Below, piece by piece: positions 46,841-58,789 of a stretch of DNA of 64,000 nt; the first letter of the stretch is position 1; every line of letters starts with the position of its first letter. The DNA is from Cepaea nemoralis (Eukaryota > Mollusca > Gastropoda > Stylommatophora > Helicidae), in contig JACEFZ010013283.1 of assembly GCA_014155875.1 (NCBI GenBank), forward strand, positions 145,001-209,000. The letters are read 5' to 3'. The position numbers and the translations under genes were made by a program. The notes beneath the pieces were generated by a model that was not told where the DNA came from, ran no database searches, and was given only the letters and a program-made list of their open reading frames with translations.

Positions 46841-49204
46841 CCTTAAAAATGTCTAGACAAAATGTAAATAAGTGTAATACATAGTAAAGATTAAAGCATT
46901 CTTAATAAAGGCGTGAACATATTGCAAAATCTTGTGTATCAGTAGATACCTCCTGATTAATCGGTAACATTTAATTAAGAAAACGGACTAAAGGTGCTAG
47001 AATGATTGTCTAATATAAGAAAAGTTCACAAATCAAATTCATAGCTGTGAATATGGTGAAATTAAAATTCTTACTAGGTGTTTTGTATGCAGGATGGTAG
47101 AACACAAGCACTAACATATCACAATTTTGACTGAGACTGGGAATGTTCTGCAAAATTGTCAAATATTGGATACAAGATTACCTAATTTATGTTCAGAATT
47201 GCCAGAGGAAAAAAGATCATGCCTACTGTCTGAACAGTGTACTGGCATGATGGACTGAATACATTTCTATTCAACTCTTACTCTTGTTATTTGTACCATA
47301 TCGTTATTTACCTTGGTTATTTAGTAGTTGGGAAGAAGGTGACTAAGAATGTGTTTATGGCAAGGTAAGAGATCATTTCCCTGTTGCCAAGAGAACTGAC
47401 AGATAATAATCTGATATGTAAATGTTTTTATTTCTTAAATCACTAAGTGATGGTTATATGTGACAGTTTTTTTTTCCCTTTAAATTCCCAAATGCAGCGG
47501 TTAGTCAGTGTCGTGAGTTATCCCTTCTTGCTTTAGTGTCTTGAGAGAAATTACTTCTATAGTGTCGTCCCTGGAGTGAGGGGAATCGACACCCACATTT
47601 TTTTCCCAGTTTCAATATCACTATTCTGTAGATATCCACCAGACTCCGTCCACAACACTCCCTCAGCCCAAGGACACCTTCTTCTCACTCTTGCTCACCC
47701 CTGGATCATGCCCCCTCTCATTCCTCCCCAACACAACATACTCCACAACACTAGCTTCACAAATAAATACAACATAATTTATTAAGCAAAGAGTATGTGT
47801 GTGAGAAGTGTGTGTGTGTGTGTGTGTAATGTGTAGAATGTATGTCGAATTCTAGTGTGTCTGTAGATTCAGAGCAGCAGATCAGGAGCCAAGTCAGATT
47901 ATCATCACAGCAAGGGTGCACCACAGCATGATAGCTTAGTACGTGTACATCTCACCCGGTGATGCGTCTCTTCTTCCAGACGTTGACTTTCTCCGAGATC
48001 CACTGGGTCGACTAGATGCATGATCCACTAAGAATTGTTATCGTATAATCCCCAATAATGGATCTGTCACTCACTATAATGACTAAGGTCCCTATAACTC
48101 AAATAAGTACGGATCACTGTACAGAGAAACTAGGTTTCAATGTCACCGGTCTCACATTTGTTCTAATCCATGTTCATAGATTGTCCCACACACACTGTAA
48201 AGTACTTCTTCACGGCACTAAATTATTCCACGAGAACTTCATGTTCAAGATTCTTCTCTAGACTAACTTATTCCACGAGAACTTCATGTCAAAATGTCTT
48301 TCTCTAGACTCTATTGTTCAGTGATATGTGGTGAAGAAAAGAGTATCACCCACCCTGGGTAAATCCCTCTTGTAAATGAATCGTTTAATGTCTTACTCCA
48401 CTGAGCCAGTTTCGTATGGACCCTCTGGATCCTAGGCCTAGCATAAACAGTGCTGATTTAAATTTCTTCTTGGTATTTATTCCTCTTATAAAATAAGGTG
48501 AATGTTAGTTGGATGTTCTTCTTAAGGCGAGTTGACCACCACCAAACTCAGTGTAGAGCTTCCTCATAGACGTAGGGGAACCCTATTATTTCCTAGCTCA
48601 CAGTCCGAATTGAATCTCCAAATTTCCATGAAGGACACATGTTTTATTCTCAATTCTGATATTAAACATGCGGGATTCTTTTCACTACGAGCACCGATCT
48701 AGTCAACACTTGAGCCTACGTTAACTGTATTGTGCACTCCCGACAACAAGCTTGTTTTTATATATTCTGTGACTGACCTCGTGACGTCATTCTCCTGTCA
48801 ACAACAGGTGGCAACCAAAACATGGCGGCGTTTTCTCCTTTTATCTTGAGTCTGCTTTAAAGCAACGGGGAAACTCTTTTTTCCCGTGTCTCCGCGGAAT
48901 CATGATAGACCAGCGGCGCTTTTGATGTGACGGGAATGTGGCCTCTAGTTGCAAACAATTTGTAAGTTCGAATATAGCCTGTTTCTGTTGTTTCATCATC
49001 TATCGGGATTATCGTGGTTTCATGACAGTCAGGCAGATTTTCGCAGCCTACCTTGTGCCAGACGTATTGGTTACCCATTCCTCTGGAAAAGACAAGGGCT
49101 AGGCCGAGAGAGGGAACATGTCGTTTGGGCACCACATGTTTCTCTGAAGCTCTGCCCAGGCATTGTGATGGAATACAAGCCACATTCCTACTAACATACT
49201 TTGG
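46841..49204. other. Long stretch without a recognised gene
   Basis: It holds a (GT)n run near 47810-47830 and unremarkable AT-rich sequence. The 123-aa minus-strand frame at 48857-49228 has no motif I recognise. A short LINE 3' UTR match begins at about 49205. Confidence 0.4.
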
Positions 49205-49235
49205 TCTGTCAAGACTGCAAGGTGCCACTCACATG
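49205..49235 (+). mobile_element. 3' UTR scrap of the intron-1 LINE family
   Basis: ctgtcaagactgcaaggtgc matches the last bases of the LINE at 24122-26950, a very short remnant. Confidence 0.5.
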
Positions 49236-49384
49236 TTCATTAGTTGGACTGGACTGTCAATACTTTATAGGTTATGAAATCATTAGACAAGCATAGAAAA
49301 GAATACATTCAATAAGCAAAGTTAAAGGATAATTTAATGATAATGTATGTTCAGACTGTTTTAATTCAGTTTGTTTTAGTAGTA

Positions 49385-49610
49385 TCTAATGTATTTGGAC
49401 ATGTTAGAGGAAATAAACTAGAGAACTTGGTGACATTTGGCAAGATTGAGGGAAAAAGAACAAGGGGAGGGCAGAAAAGTAAATACCTTGATGACTTGGC
49501 CACGTGGCATGGTCAAGATAAGAATACAGAGCTGATCCACGACTCTGGTGTTCGTGTGGGATGGTGACAGATGACTTCCCACGCTCACCAGCATGTCACA
49601 TGATGATGAT
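49385..49610 (+). pseudogene. LINE-C C-terminal fragment
   Basis: The + strand reads FGHVRGNKLENLVTFGKIEG, then KYLDDLATWHG and TELIHDSG, the last part of the LINE-C protein, ending in a (GAT)n tail. Confidence 0.8.
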
Positions 49611-49667
49611 GAAATATTTGTGTGCACTGTAAGAACTGTTCTGTTTACACTTTGTAGACATATATTC

Positions 49668-50345
49668 AGGAGGTCAGTCTGGCCAAATGGATAAGATTGT
49701 TCTTTCTTAAACATCCGGTGTACTGATGCTGAGTCAGAGGTTCAACCCCTACCCGGGTCATTCATTCATTAAGTAGCATGTCCTTTGCAGAACCTCGCTC
49801 CCCTAACAACCTTTGGAAAAAACCTATCGATCATAAACACAATGTCCCGCGTCTGATACACCCATCTGGAGATCATCCGCCACATCCTGCACCCATCTTC
49901 TCTTTGGCCGTCCTCTTCCTCTCTTCCCAGGCATATACCCCTCCATTATTGTTCTCTCCAAACTTTCGTGACGTTTCAAGTGACCAAAATATTTCAATTT
50001 TCTTTGTTTTATAGTCTTTTATTGCCAGTATTCTTCAATATTCAGCTCTTGAAGTACTGATGCATTTGTTCTTTTTTTTTTACATCCAAGATATTCTTAG
50101 AACTCGTCTATAACATTTATATTTAAAGGGAGTTGGATTAAAATGTCGACTTCTTGTCCTTGCCTTGGGGACGTAAATTACAAGAACTTCTGAAGTCAGA
50201 GTGGGTTTGCCTGATGGAGAGGGACACTGATATTAGGGAATGCCAATCCACACGCAAAAATCAGTCCGGTGCACTAAAAGTTTTGGCACAAGTATTTACT
50301 AAGCTTGAGTTTAAAGCGTGCAAACGGGAAAAAAAGGAAAGCTAT
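49668..50345 (+). mobile_element. SINE-1 split by a LINE fragment
   Basis: The head (49668-49756: gccaaatggataagattgtt, aggttcaacccc) and body/tail (50131-50345: cgacttcttgtccttgcctt, ctgatggagagggacactga) form one SINE interrupted by about 375 bp. The tail is A-rich. Confidence 0.8.
49757..50130 (-). pseudogene. LINE 3'-end fragment inserted in SINE-1
   Basis: The minus strand reads KYFGHLKRHESLERTIMEG, then KRGRGRPKRRWVQDVADDL, the conserved end of a LINE protein. Its 3' tail is (GAAT)n on the minus strand. It is distinct from LINE-C and closer to LINE-G in wording. Confidence 0.75.
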
Positions 50346-51235
50346 ATTCAGAACACATTTATACGGCTGGCAGGACCATAATGACAATATTGCTTCAGGC
50401 TCTACCACCGCAGGATTATCTGACAAGCTTTGGAGCTATCTAAGTTCTCAGTATATAGCAAGCAACTTTTAATGACTCATAGAAAGCAACTGCTGCTTTA
50501 TGTTCTGTTCCTTGACTAAGCAACTAATTAAAAGTCATGTCTCTTTATGTCTAATTGACAGATTCAGTTCCAAACAAACAGTAAGTTTGGAAATGGATGG
50601 CGAAAGTGGAAAGTATAAGTGTGTCACAGTTATGACGTAAAAGTTGTTAATATGGTAGCAGCCATTTTGTATTATATGTCAAATATATATAAAGTGAGTT
50701 GCTGAGGGAAAACTACTGTAAATAAGCCCTTGGCAGATACGGGAAGTCTCTTAAGATGATTAATGATCCCATGGCACTTAACCTGTTAACGGAACGTGGG
50801 TGCAAGAATGTGGATTTGGTGATAGAAGCAATTTTTGCATTTTAAGAGCCCAAAGGTAACTGTGGCGATACATCTATGGCTTTGTAGATTTGTAGTGTGC
50901 AGGGTTGCTAATGAAAATGAAAACATGCAAAGCTGCTATTTTTCATTTATAGGAACTTGATTTAAAATGTTTATGCTGAGTTGCTGTTCATGTGGAAAGA
51001 GAGATGGTAAGTCTATGAAATTATGAGACTTGCACTGATGCCCAATACAATTCATGAAAAAGAGTACTTTACCTTTTTGTTTTACGAGAGTAAACAGTGG
51101 AAGGCAAAAATGTAAGATCACTGATCAGATGTTAAAATAAATACAATTTATCACTTGATTTAGAATAGGTTCTCTTTTATGTGATCTCTATTATGATTGC
51201 ACGAGAAATACATTCAGACATTTACTTGCCATCCT
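50346..51235. other. No gene recognised
   Basis: AT-rich sequence with only short frames and no repeat signature that I can place. Confidence 0.4.
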
Positions 51236-52583
51236 GAGAAAGCTAAGTGGAACCACATTGGGAGCCAGTGGGAACATACCTAACAAAGTTTACCAACAGA
51301 GCATACGACCACACCTGGAATATGGGTTAACTGCGTGGTGTTCAGCATCAAAATCCACACTACAAGAGCTGGACAAGGTGCAAAATCAAGCACTTAGTCA
51401 CCACAGGAGGGGTGAGATCAACCCCTATAGTGGAAATGGAGAAGATGGGGAGGACACAAGCACTGAGTGAGCGCAGAGATACGAAAACGCTAATACAAGC
51501 AGAAAAGTTCCTCAGCTGCCAGGCCACCCAACGAAGAACAGCTAGCTATGGGGCGGTTGAAAAGAAGTAGTTTTATCCACCAGGCCAAACGACTCTACAG
51601 ATAAACCACCGATCTGACCACAGGCGGTATTCCCATAACAACTATTCCAGAGCGAAGTCCATGGAAAGATGAGCATAGACTATCATTACAAATCCAGACA
51701 AAAGTGAGAGGAATATTTGACAAGGAAGAACAGAACAGTATGCAGCGCAGAACAGCCACTCTCAGCTTCCTTGATGAAGAATACGCGCAGGACCTCTGGA
51801 TCCGAGTCTACACAGATGGGTCGGCACAAAATGCTGTTCGAAATGGAGGAGCGGGAGTGTACATAGAATACCCAAATAATACTAGGGACACAGCTAGAGT
51901 ACTGACAGGAAAGTACTGCCATAACTACGATGCTGAAATTGAGGCAATCAAGATAGCATCAGAGAAATTAAATACCAGCAATGGTACACAACCTGTGGTG
52001 CTACTGACAGATGAAAAATCAGTACTCGAGGCGCTCCTGTCTGGGAAATTGCCAGTACTAAGGACACTACTTTCTGAACTTAGCAGTCAGCATAAGGTCA
52101 CCATACAGTGGATACCATCCCACTGTGGAGTACCTGAAAACGACAGAGCTGATCGATTGGCTAAAGAAGGAGCCAAAGAAGAACAGCCTGATGTGCCCGT
52201 TACATACCACCAAAAGAAAAGAATGATCAAATCAGTCAGAAAGCCACCAAAACCTGCTCGAGATGACTACTACGTTATGGACAGATCAGAACAAGTCATT
52301 ATTCTGCGCCTCAGAACAGGACACAATAGATTACGCAACCATATGTATACAAAATTCAAGATTGGTGACTCAGCCATGTGCACATGTGGATTGGCCTCGC
52401 AGACAGCAGAGTACATAATCCAAGACTGCCCAAAATATAACATATCTAGGCAAACCTTCTGGCCTAGAGAGACGACAGTAGAAGATAAACTATATGGACC
52501 ACTGTGTGAACTGAAAAAGACAGTTAAATTCATACAAGAGACAACATTGCAGATATAGACATATTTCATGCGAACGAAAGATG
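51236..52583 (+). mobile_element. LINE-B copy: RT end plus RNase H
   Basis: 5'-truncated. The first part (51240-51700) encodes the RT C-terminal region (VYQQSIRPHLEYGLTAW) with frame breaks. The rest is an open RNase H frame. The 3' end is gcgaacgaaagatgaagaag, the same end as the copy at 29051. Confidence 0.85.
51704..52558 (+). CDS. LINE-B RNase H domain and C-terminal zinc-knuckle region
   Basis: A 284-codon open frame. RVYTDGSAQNA near residue 35 (Asp), YDAEIEAIKI (Glu), VLLTDEKSVLEALL (Asp) and WIPSHCGVPENDRADRLAKEG (His and Asp) form a complete RNase H1-type catalytic set. After a basic linker comes ILRLRTGHNRLRNHMY and a Cys-containing CTCGLASQTAEYIIQDC segment. In the intact element this is the C-terminal end of a larger RT polyprotein. 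Here it is a fragment without a native start, so it should not be read as a host gene. Confidence 0.85.
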   Translation: MRGIFDKEEQNSMQRRTATLSFLDEEYAQDLWIRVYTDGSAQNAVRNGGAGVYIEYPNNTRDTARVLTGKYCHNYDAEIEAIKIASEKLNTSNGTQPVVLLTDEKSVLEALLSGKLPVLRTLLSELSSQHKVTIQWIPSHCGVPENDRADRLAKEGAKEEQPDVPVTYHQKKRMIKSVRKPPKPARDDYYVMDRSEQVIILRLRTGHNRLRNHMYTKFKIGDSAMCTCGLASQTAEYIIQDCPKYNISRQTFWPRETTVEDKLYGPLCELKKTVKFIQETTLQI

Positions 52584-52592
52584 AAGAAGACA

Positions 52593-52790
52593 TTTGCTGT
52601 ACTTCTGAAATCAGAGTGGGTCCGCCTGATGGCGAGGTACACTGTTAATTGGGAAAGCAAACCCACATGCAAAATTCAGTCCAGCACTACTATAATTAAT
52701 GTGTATGGACTACGCTTGAGTTCAAAGCGAGCGAGCGCCAAAGAAAGAAAAGAAGAAAGAAAAGACATGTAGTGGCATTCATATAAGTAG
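52593..52790 (+). mobile_element. SINE-1 3' half
   Basis: The 5'-truncated SINE starts at gtacttctgaaatcagagtg and ends in gttcaaagcgagcgagcgcc followed by an A/G-rich tail. It directly follows the LINE-B 3' end. Confidence 0.8.
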
Positions 52791-52848
52791 AGGAAATAAG
52801 TAGGGATTAAAGAACACGACAGACAACATAACAATTGAATTCTCTTCT

Positions 52849-53130
52849 TTCCTCTACGTATATGAGCGACCACTATCTGTGGATTAACTTATCTTTCCAT
52901 TTTTAATAATGTTTAGTGTGTCCTCCAATCTCTTCCTTTTCCTCTACGTATATGAGCGACCACTATCTGTGGATTAACTTATCTTTCCATTTTTCATAAT
53001 GTTTAGTGTGTCCTCCAATCTCTTCCTTTTCCTCTACGTATATGAGCGACCACTATCTGTGGATTAACTTATCTTTCCATTTTTCATAATGTTTAGTGTG
53101 TCCTCCAATCTCTTCCTTTTCCTCTACTTA
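52849..53130. repeat. 91-bp tandem repeat, about 3.1 copies
   Basis: The unit starting cctctacgtatatgagcgac and including gtttagtgtgtcctccaatc repeats three times almost identically, then decays. Confidence 0.95.
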
Positions 53131-53745
53131 TATGAGTGCCAATCAGATCCTAGGGTTTTATTTCCCATCTTATTTCTCAAGCTACTTTAATGTCCTCAGA
53201 AATTACACTACAATTATTTCTACTGTGATATCTTTGCCACATATTTTGGTAGTCCACAGTGCGGTTGACATGCTTGTCTGTTTATACCAATAAACCTAAG
53301 TTAAAACCAACACTTGAGTACTGCAGTTCCATTTATTACACTCTAAATCCCAATTTCTGATTACAGACAAAACACGGGGAAAACTTCAACACAGTCTTAA
53401 TTTAAATATTGAGCACAACCCACTACTGGCAACGCTGATCGTATTCCGGTATGAACCTAAGGCCTATCCACGTCAATATGGAAGCACTATACTCGAGTTT
53501 CGCTCTCGTTTGAGCTCGTCAGTAGTGCATATCCCTGACCGGATCCGGAAACAAGCCCTGGATCACGCGTGTGAAGCGGGTGTGTAACCACGCGGCACAC
53601 ACTGGACACGCCAAATTATCACAACAGAATATTACAACGCTACCCATCGTAGGATATGCTCAACAGTCTTAATTAAGAACGAGAATAATAAAAATAATTC
53701 AGCTAAAAGCATATTTATTATAAATGCTTGTAATCGGCTAATGTT
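53131..53745. other. No gene recognised
   Basis: A GC-richer patch at about 53440-53600 (tcgagtttcgctctcgtttg) may belong to an unidentified element. I cannot assign it. Confidence 0.35.
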
Positions 53746-53749
53746 AACC

Positions 53750-53945
53750 TTTGCATCATCATCATCAAGTGCCATGTCAACTGCATGGGCGGTCATGGTT
53801 CGCCATCTCACACGGTCACAGTAGTCCCGAATCAGGTCTGTGTTCTTGTCCCGACCATGCCATGCTGACAAACCATCAAGGTATTTATTCCTTTGTCCTC
53901 CTCTCGCTCTCTTTCCATCAAGCTGGCACTCTGACCAACTTCTAT
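53750..53945 (-). pseudogene. LINE-C 3' fragment
   Basis: The minus strand reads KRARGGQRNKYLDGLSAWHGRD and VRWRTMTAHAVDMAL, ending in a (GAT)n tail. It is the last part of a LINE-C-like protein. Confidence 0.75.
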
Positions 53946-56800
53946 CCTCTCCTAATGTTCTCCAAGGGGCACACCTATCTGATCGTATCCTCCGCCTGAG
54001 CCATCCATGATTTTCTTCTTATCAGTCGCTGACCCTTAACGGCGTCCAGCGCCTCATGCAACGGGTGATCTGTGTCTGCAACTACTCTGAGTTATGCCTT
54101 CGCCTGCATCACCTTGAGCCTACCAGCAACAGTCGGCAAACCAAGTATGTAACACATACACACAAATGGGGTGTCTCTGGTGCATCCCAGAATGACTCGC
54201 GTAGCTTCGTTCTGTATGCGCTCTAATTTCACCAGCTGACTCTTTGAGACAGTGAGAGCAGTCCTAATCCATAATCAATCACTGAGAGGATCAAGTGCTA
54301 GTATAGTGTGAAAATCATTCTCTGCTCTGTGTCCATTGCAGCCATAGTTTTAGTGCATTGAGTCCCTTTTGAGACCTTGTCACAACCGTCTCCACGTGGT
54401 CCTTGAAGGATAGGCTCCTGTCAAATGTGATTCCCAGATACTTCAGTTTGTTCTCTCTGTTGACGCTTCTACCATCTATCGTGAGGTTTGGGACATCAGC
54501 TCTCACAATCCTGTTGTCCAGAGAGCACCACAAAACAGCCGCCTTTTCCGGGTTGATGACAGCACTCATTTCAGTGCACCAGTCAATCACTTTGTCTACT
54601 TCGCCTGTAGCTCCTGTGCTGTTTGCTCCCTATCTCTCCCCTGCCTATATGCAAGAATATCATCTGCAAATGTTAGTATACTTCCAACCCCTGGTGCTTC
54701 TAGTTTTGCAGTCTTGCTCGTATACACGTTAAAGAGCACCAGTGAGGTTGCTAATCCCTGTGGCAGTCCCGGGGTTAAAATATGTGGCTCTGAGGTCCAT
54801 GCACCCAGACGGAGAGCAACCCGACGAGAATGTAGGACGGCTGCTATCCAATTCACCAACCAGGGATTGACCCCCTTCTCCATCAGTACGGTCATCAAAA
54901 TATCATATCGAATTCTATTGTATGCATCCTCGAGATCAAGCGCTGCCGCCATCGTTTCCTGTCTACCCTGGAACCCCTCATAAACATCAAAGGCAAAAGT
55001 GGCTGCATTTGACCAGGTATCTTTTCCTGGCCTGTAGCTCCCCAGGCCTCTTGGAAGAAGCTTCCCCCTTTCCAAGAACTCTTGCAGCTTGACAGCGACT
55101 ATCTTCTCTAGAACCTTCCCAAATGTATTTTGAAGGGTGATGATCCTAAAGCCACTAAGCTTTGAATGATCCTTGAATGGTTTTGGGAGAGGGATGAGCT
55201 AGCTGTGCACCAAGTCCTACGGTACTGATGCTGTCCTAATGCTCTGGTTAAAGCAGTCGGTTATCTCCTTCAGGCCTGCATTGCTTAAAGCCTTCACGTG
55301 GCCATAAAAAACCCCATCGGGCCCTGGTGCCGTGTCTTTTGCCTTTTTCAAAATATGTTTAACATCTTCCACCCGTATGATGTCTTCATACTGCATATTC
55401 TTCGTGGTGCCATATAATCCCTCTCTAACTGCATCCCTGGTGTCCTCATCATTATGATTGGTCTGCTCTAAAAGTCTCTGGAGAAACGCCTCCCCATTCT
55501 CTTTGTCTGTTGTCAAGCGACAACATCATCTCTACAAATTGTTCCCACTGTCATAGGCCGATCTTTTCTGTGTATTTGTCTGTGCAGTTTCCATAATTTT
55601 CGCAGTGTTTTATCACCTCCAATCTCCTTCATGAAACATTCCCATTTTGCGTTTTTGGCCTCTACAGCACAGGGCTTGAAGACCTCCACCTTGTCTTTCT
55701 TGACATTTTCGGGGTGTCTGTCGCACTTTCCTTAGCTGCTTCACTGCAGCTCTCTTTGCTTTCCAAGCCTGGTCTACTTCTGGGGTCCAAAAAAGGAGTT
55801 TTAACATTCCTGTTGCAAGCCCCCTGTTTAAGGCGTCCAAGAAGGCTATTGGTCCACTCATACCGGAAGGTCTTGCGCGCTCTCCCAGCCTTAACTTTCC
55901 TGGTTTCAGAAATCAGGACTGAGCATGGCAAGTGATCACTCCCATGGTCATTCAAAACAGTCCACTTTACATCAAGGACTGATGACTGGGAGACAAGTGC
56001 CAAGTCAATAGCTGTGTCTGCATCGCGAGGCCTCATTGCCATTCTAGTCGGCCTACCATCATTTATGCAGACCACATCGGAGTCCACCATGGCATCCGCA
56101 AGGGCAATTCCCTGTCGGTTGTCTCCACTACTGTCCCAATCTCTGCTCCTCGCATTGAAGTCTCCACACATGAGTAGCCTAGCACCTGGTAATTCCTCCA
56201 ATTCCTTAAGCCAGTCCCAGTGTTCCTTTCTGACAAAACCGTCCACTGTAGCATATTCATTTATGATGTTCCAACTTAAGCCACCAATCTCCATTTGTAT
56301 ACCCTGGACCTCTCTTGCACTATGATTCCACTGGCTCAAGTCAAGTACCACATGCTTCACTCCTTCTTTCACCAGCATACCTTGCCCATGTCTCTTCTGC
56401 CCAGTAGGGTTTATATAACTGGCGTACCCAGGGCAATGGTATTTGTCTGTATTTAGCTCCTGGGCATGAGGACATCAAAATCTTATATAAGCCTCGCCAT
56501 TACAGGACCTCTCTGCCTGGCACTACGATAATTCCAGTATCCCACTCTTACATGGTTGAAACCTAGTCTCTCCACTTTTCGTCTTGTTCTCCTGGCACCT
56601 GCCCGCCTATTTCTATGCCTTCTTCTCACACCATTTCCTCGTTTTCTCCTCCTCACTCTCTCTTCGCTAGCCTCTGAAAGATGTGTCAAGCGCAGAGCAC
56701 GTGCTCCGTAGCTCCGGCGACGATTCCCATGTTTAATTAATTTCATAAGCAAAGTTTGGATATTGCAGGAAATAAACGGTCGCCATAGCATTGCCTGGTT
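53946..56800 (-). pseudogene. LINE-D: APE endonuclease and RT, frameshifted
   Basis: Minus-strand order: basic N-terminal region (56791-56483), APE endonuclease (56378-55662: LLMCGDFNARSRDWDS, then DADTAIDLALVS and NDHGSDHLP, a good catalytic set), linker with DTAPGPDGVFYGHVKAL (55516-55217) and RT (55075-54596: ALDLEDAYNRIRYDIL, GLPQGLATSLVLFNVY, catalytic FADD in ILTFADDILAYR). Then come the thumb (54590-54315: KYLGITFDRSLSFKDHV) and a C-terminal part to about 53950. Frameshifts separate each block. No intact copy occurs in the window. Confidence 0.85.
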
Positions 56801-56882
56801 GCTAGGGAAGAGGCAGGGGATGTCCCGCAGGAGTCCATACGCCTAGTGCCACCCCACACGCCTGCCAGACGACCAACGTTCA

Positions 56883-57013
56883 CGACCAGTTTACCCACAG
56901 CCAGCGTAAGGTCACTATACATCTCACTGTGGAGTACTCGGAAACGAGAGAGTTGACCGATTGTCCAAGGAAGGAGCAATAGAAGAATAACCTGATGTAC
57001 CGGTTACATACCA
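56883..57013 (+). pseudogene. LINE-B fragment (RNase H motif)
   Basis: cgtaaggtcactatacatct, ctgtggagtactcggaaacg and ttgaccgattgtccaaggaa correspond to the HCGVPENDRADRLAKEG region of LINE-B. Confidence 0.75.
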
Positions 57014-57714
57014 CCTATCTATACTTTGAAACATACAGTAATACATCTTTGAGTATAGTTTAGCATATAGTATTATACAAATGCTAAGCCAGTTACAGAA
57101 GCTGCCTGAATTATTCTAGTAAAGCTAGCTTTCACATCATTATACATAAACTAAACAAATACATGGTACAGTATAATAAAAGAGAATGAATGAGTTGTAT
57201 ATGATTGTGCATCGTTTTGTAAATTGTAAACAAATGAATTTACTGCATACTCTAATTTTATAAAAACCTAGTATAATAATCAGAACGCATACAGAGAAAT
57301 TGAACAATATGCTCTTATTTAAAATAAAACATACACAACTTAATCTAATATATTTCTGTTTCTCAATAAGATTAACCAAGCAATGATTTCTGTCTACTAA
57401 CAAAATTATACGTTATTCACACAGAATAATTAACTTAGTGTTAAACCTACGTTTACGTAATTTATACAGACTAACTGATCTCATTTTGTTTCAGTTTGCG
57501 CAATATTTAAGCAAGCGATATTACCACTTGTTTGATTGTGATAGCAACTCTATCCCAGAAAACATTTATCTTGTACATAAAATTATATTGAGGTCTCAAT
57601 AAGTGTTCTCATTTCAATTCCTGTAACCATTTATAAATTAGCATGCTGCGGTACTGTTCTGTAATCGCCACATACATATTGAGTATTAAAACCTTGTTGA
57701 CAAGTCAGACTTGT
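57014..57714. other. AT-rich, no gene recognised
   Basis: No coding or repeat signature. Short frames only. Confidence 0.4.
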
Positions 57715-58545
57715 GCAGAGTTATAATCACATTGAGCAGGGAGTGCAGGGAGTGGCCAGCAGGGGACACGGAAGTGGAAATCCAGCAACTAATTCAGGAT
57801 AATGCTTGCTCGGGTGATGTGATTGTCTACACAGATGGGTCGGTGTTGAGAGGTAGGAAAAGTGCCTGGGGGTTCTTAGCAAAAGCTAATGGTCGTCGTT
57901 TGGTGCAGGATAGCCTGGCATATGATACCACAACATCTAGCTTAAGAATGGAGGTGGAGGCGGTCAGTGCAGCTTTCCGCTGGATGGAGAATACGACACA
58001 CACACATCGTGATTGTAACTGACTCAGAGTGCAGTGATGTCTATTCTTAACTCAACTCAACTCAACTCAACCCAACTGACTCAGAGAGCATGCTGAGTAG
58101 AGTGAGGACATGCAAGCTTCGTGCAGAGTGGCTTGCTTCGCTTCGGAAGTCACGGGTGACAAGCATCGTCTGGATCTTTTCTCCGGGGCATGCTGGTGTG
58201 CTGGGGAATGAACAAGCGGACAAATTGGCTGGATCGGCAAAACTTGGTGGAGTATTGATGCATGACAAAGCAGACGTGGTTGCAACCTTGTGGGAGCATG
58301 TGTACACCTCGGAGGAGCAAATGGATCACCATGGTCTGGCAAGAATGCGAAAGCGAGGGGTGACGAGGGGATCTGGCCGACGATCGACGCTCAGAGGAAA
58401 GGCGAGACGGACATATAATTAGATTGTTACTGGTACTATTAGTGTTGAAACTCTTCGCTGGCTACTGAGGATGGGGACGGAGCGCTTGTGGGAATGACCC
58501 GAATGCTGTAATGTCGGTTCCTAAATCAATCAATCAATCAATCAA
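57715..58545 (+). pseudogene. LINE-A 3' copy (RNase H), frameshifted
   Basis: VIVYTDGSVLRGRKSAWGF, LRMEVEAVSAAFRW, then after a 44-bp insertion LRKSRVTSIVWIFSPGHAGV and GNEQADKLAG. It closely resembles 39213-39890 (opposite strand). The (AATC)n tail is at 58520-58545. A stop occurs near 58420 and the small insertion shifts the frame. Confidence 0.9.
58030..58073 (+). mobile_element. 44-bp LINE-A micro-insertion with 13-bp TSD
   Basis: The inserted bases (tgcagtgatgtctattctta then (ctcaa)n) equal the extreme 3' end of the LINE-A subfamily seen at 1337-1400. The flanks are exact 13-bp duplications aactgactcagag (58017-58029 and 58074-58086). Confidence 0.9.
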
Positions 58546-58675
58546 TCAATCTTTGAGTTTCTCAATTGGCTGCCAATTTAAGAAAGTGGTGTCTTTAGTA
58601 CTGGCAATTTCCCAGACAGCAGCGTCCAATCAATCAATCTTTGAGTTTCTCCATGTGCCCTCATCGTTTAGTTGT

Positions 58676-58738
58676 TGATTGATTGATTAATTGATTTAGG
58701 AACCGACATCACAGCATTCGGGGCATTCCCATAAGTGG
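58676..58738 (-). mobile_element. 63-bp LINE-A 3' end
   Basis: (gatt)n followed by taggaaccgacatcacagca and gcattcccataag matches the start of 39213-39890, cut after about 60 bp. Another very short 5'-truncated insertion. Confidence 0.8.
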
Positions 58739-58789
58739 GAATATGTAAAGAATAAGAATAAGTAAAACAGGTCAGGTGTAGCTGTAGTG

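Noticed and set aside
48857..49228. 123-aa minus-strand frame
   Set aside because: No family recognised; the other strand also holds 70-80 aa frames over the same bases.
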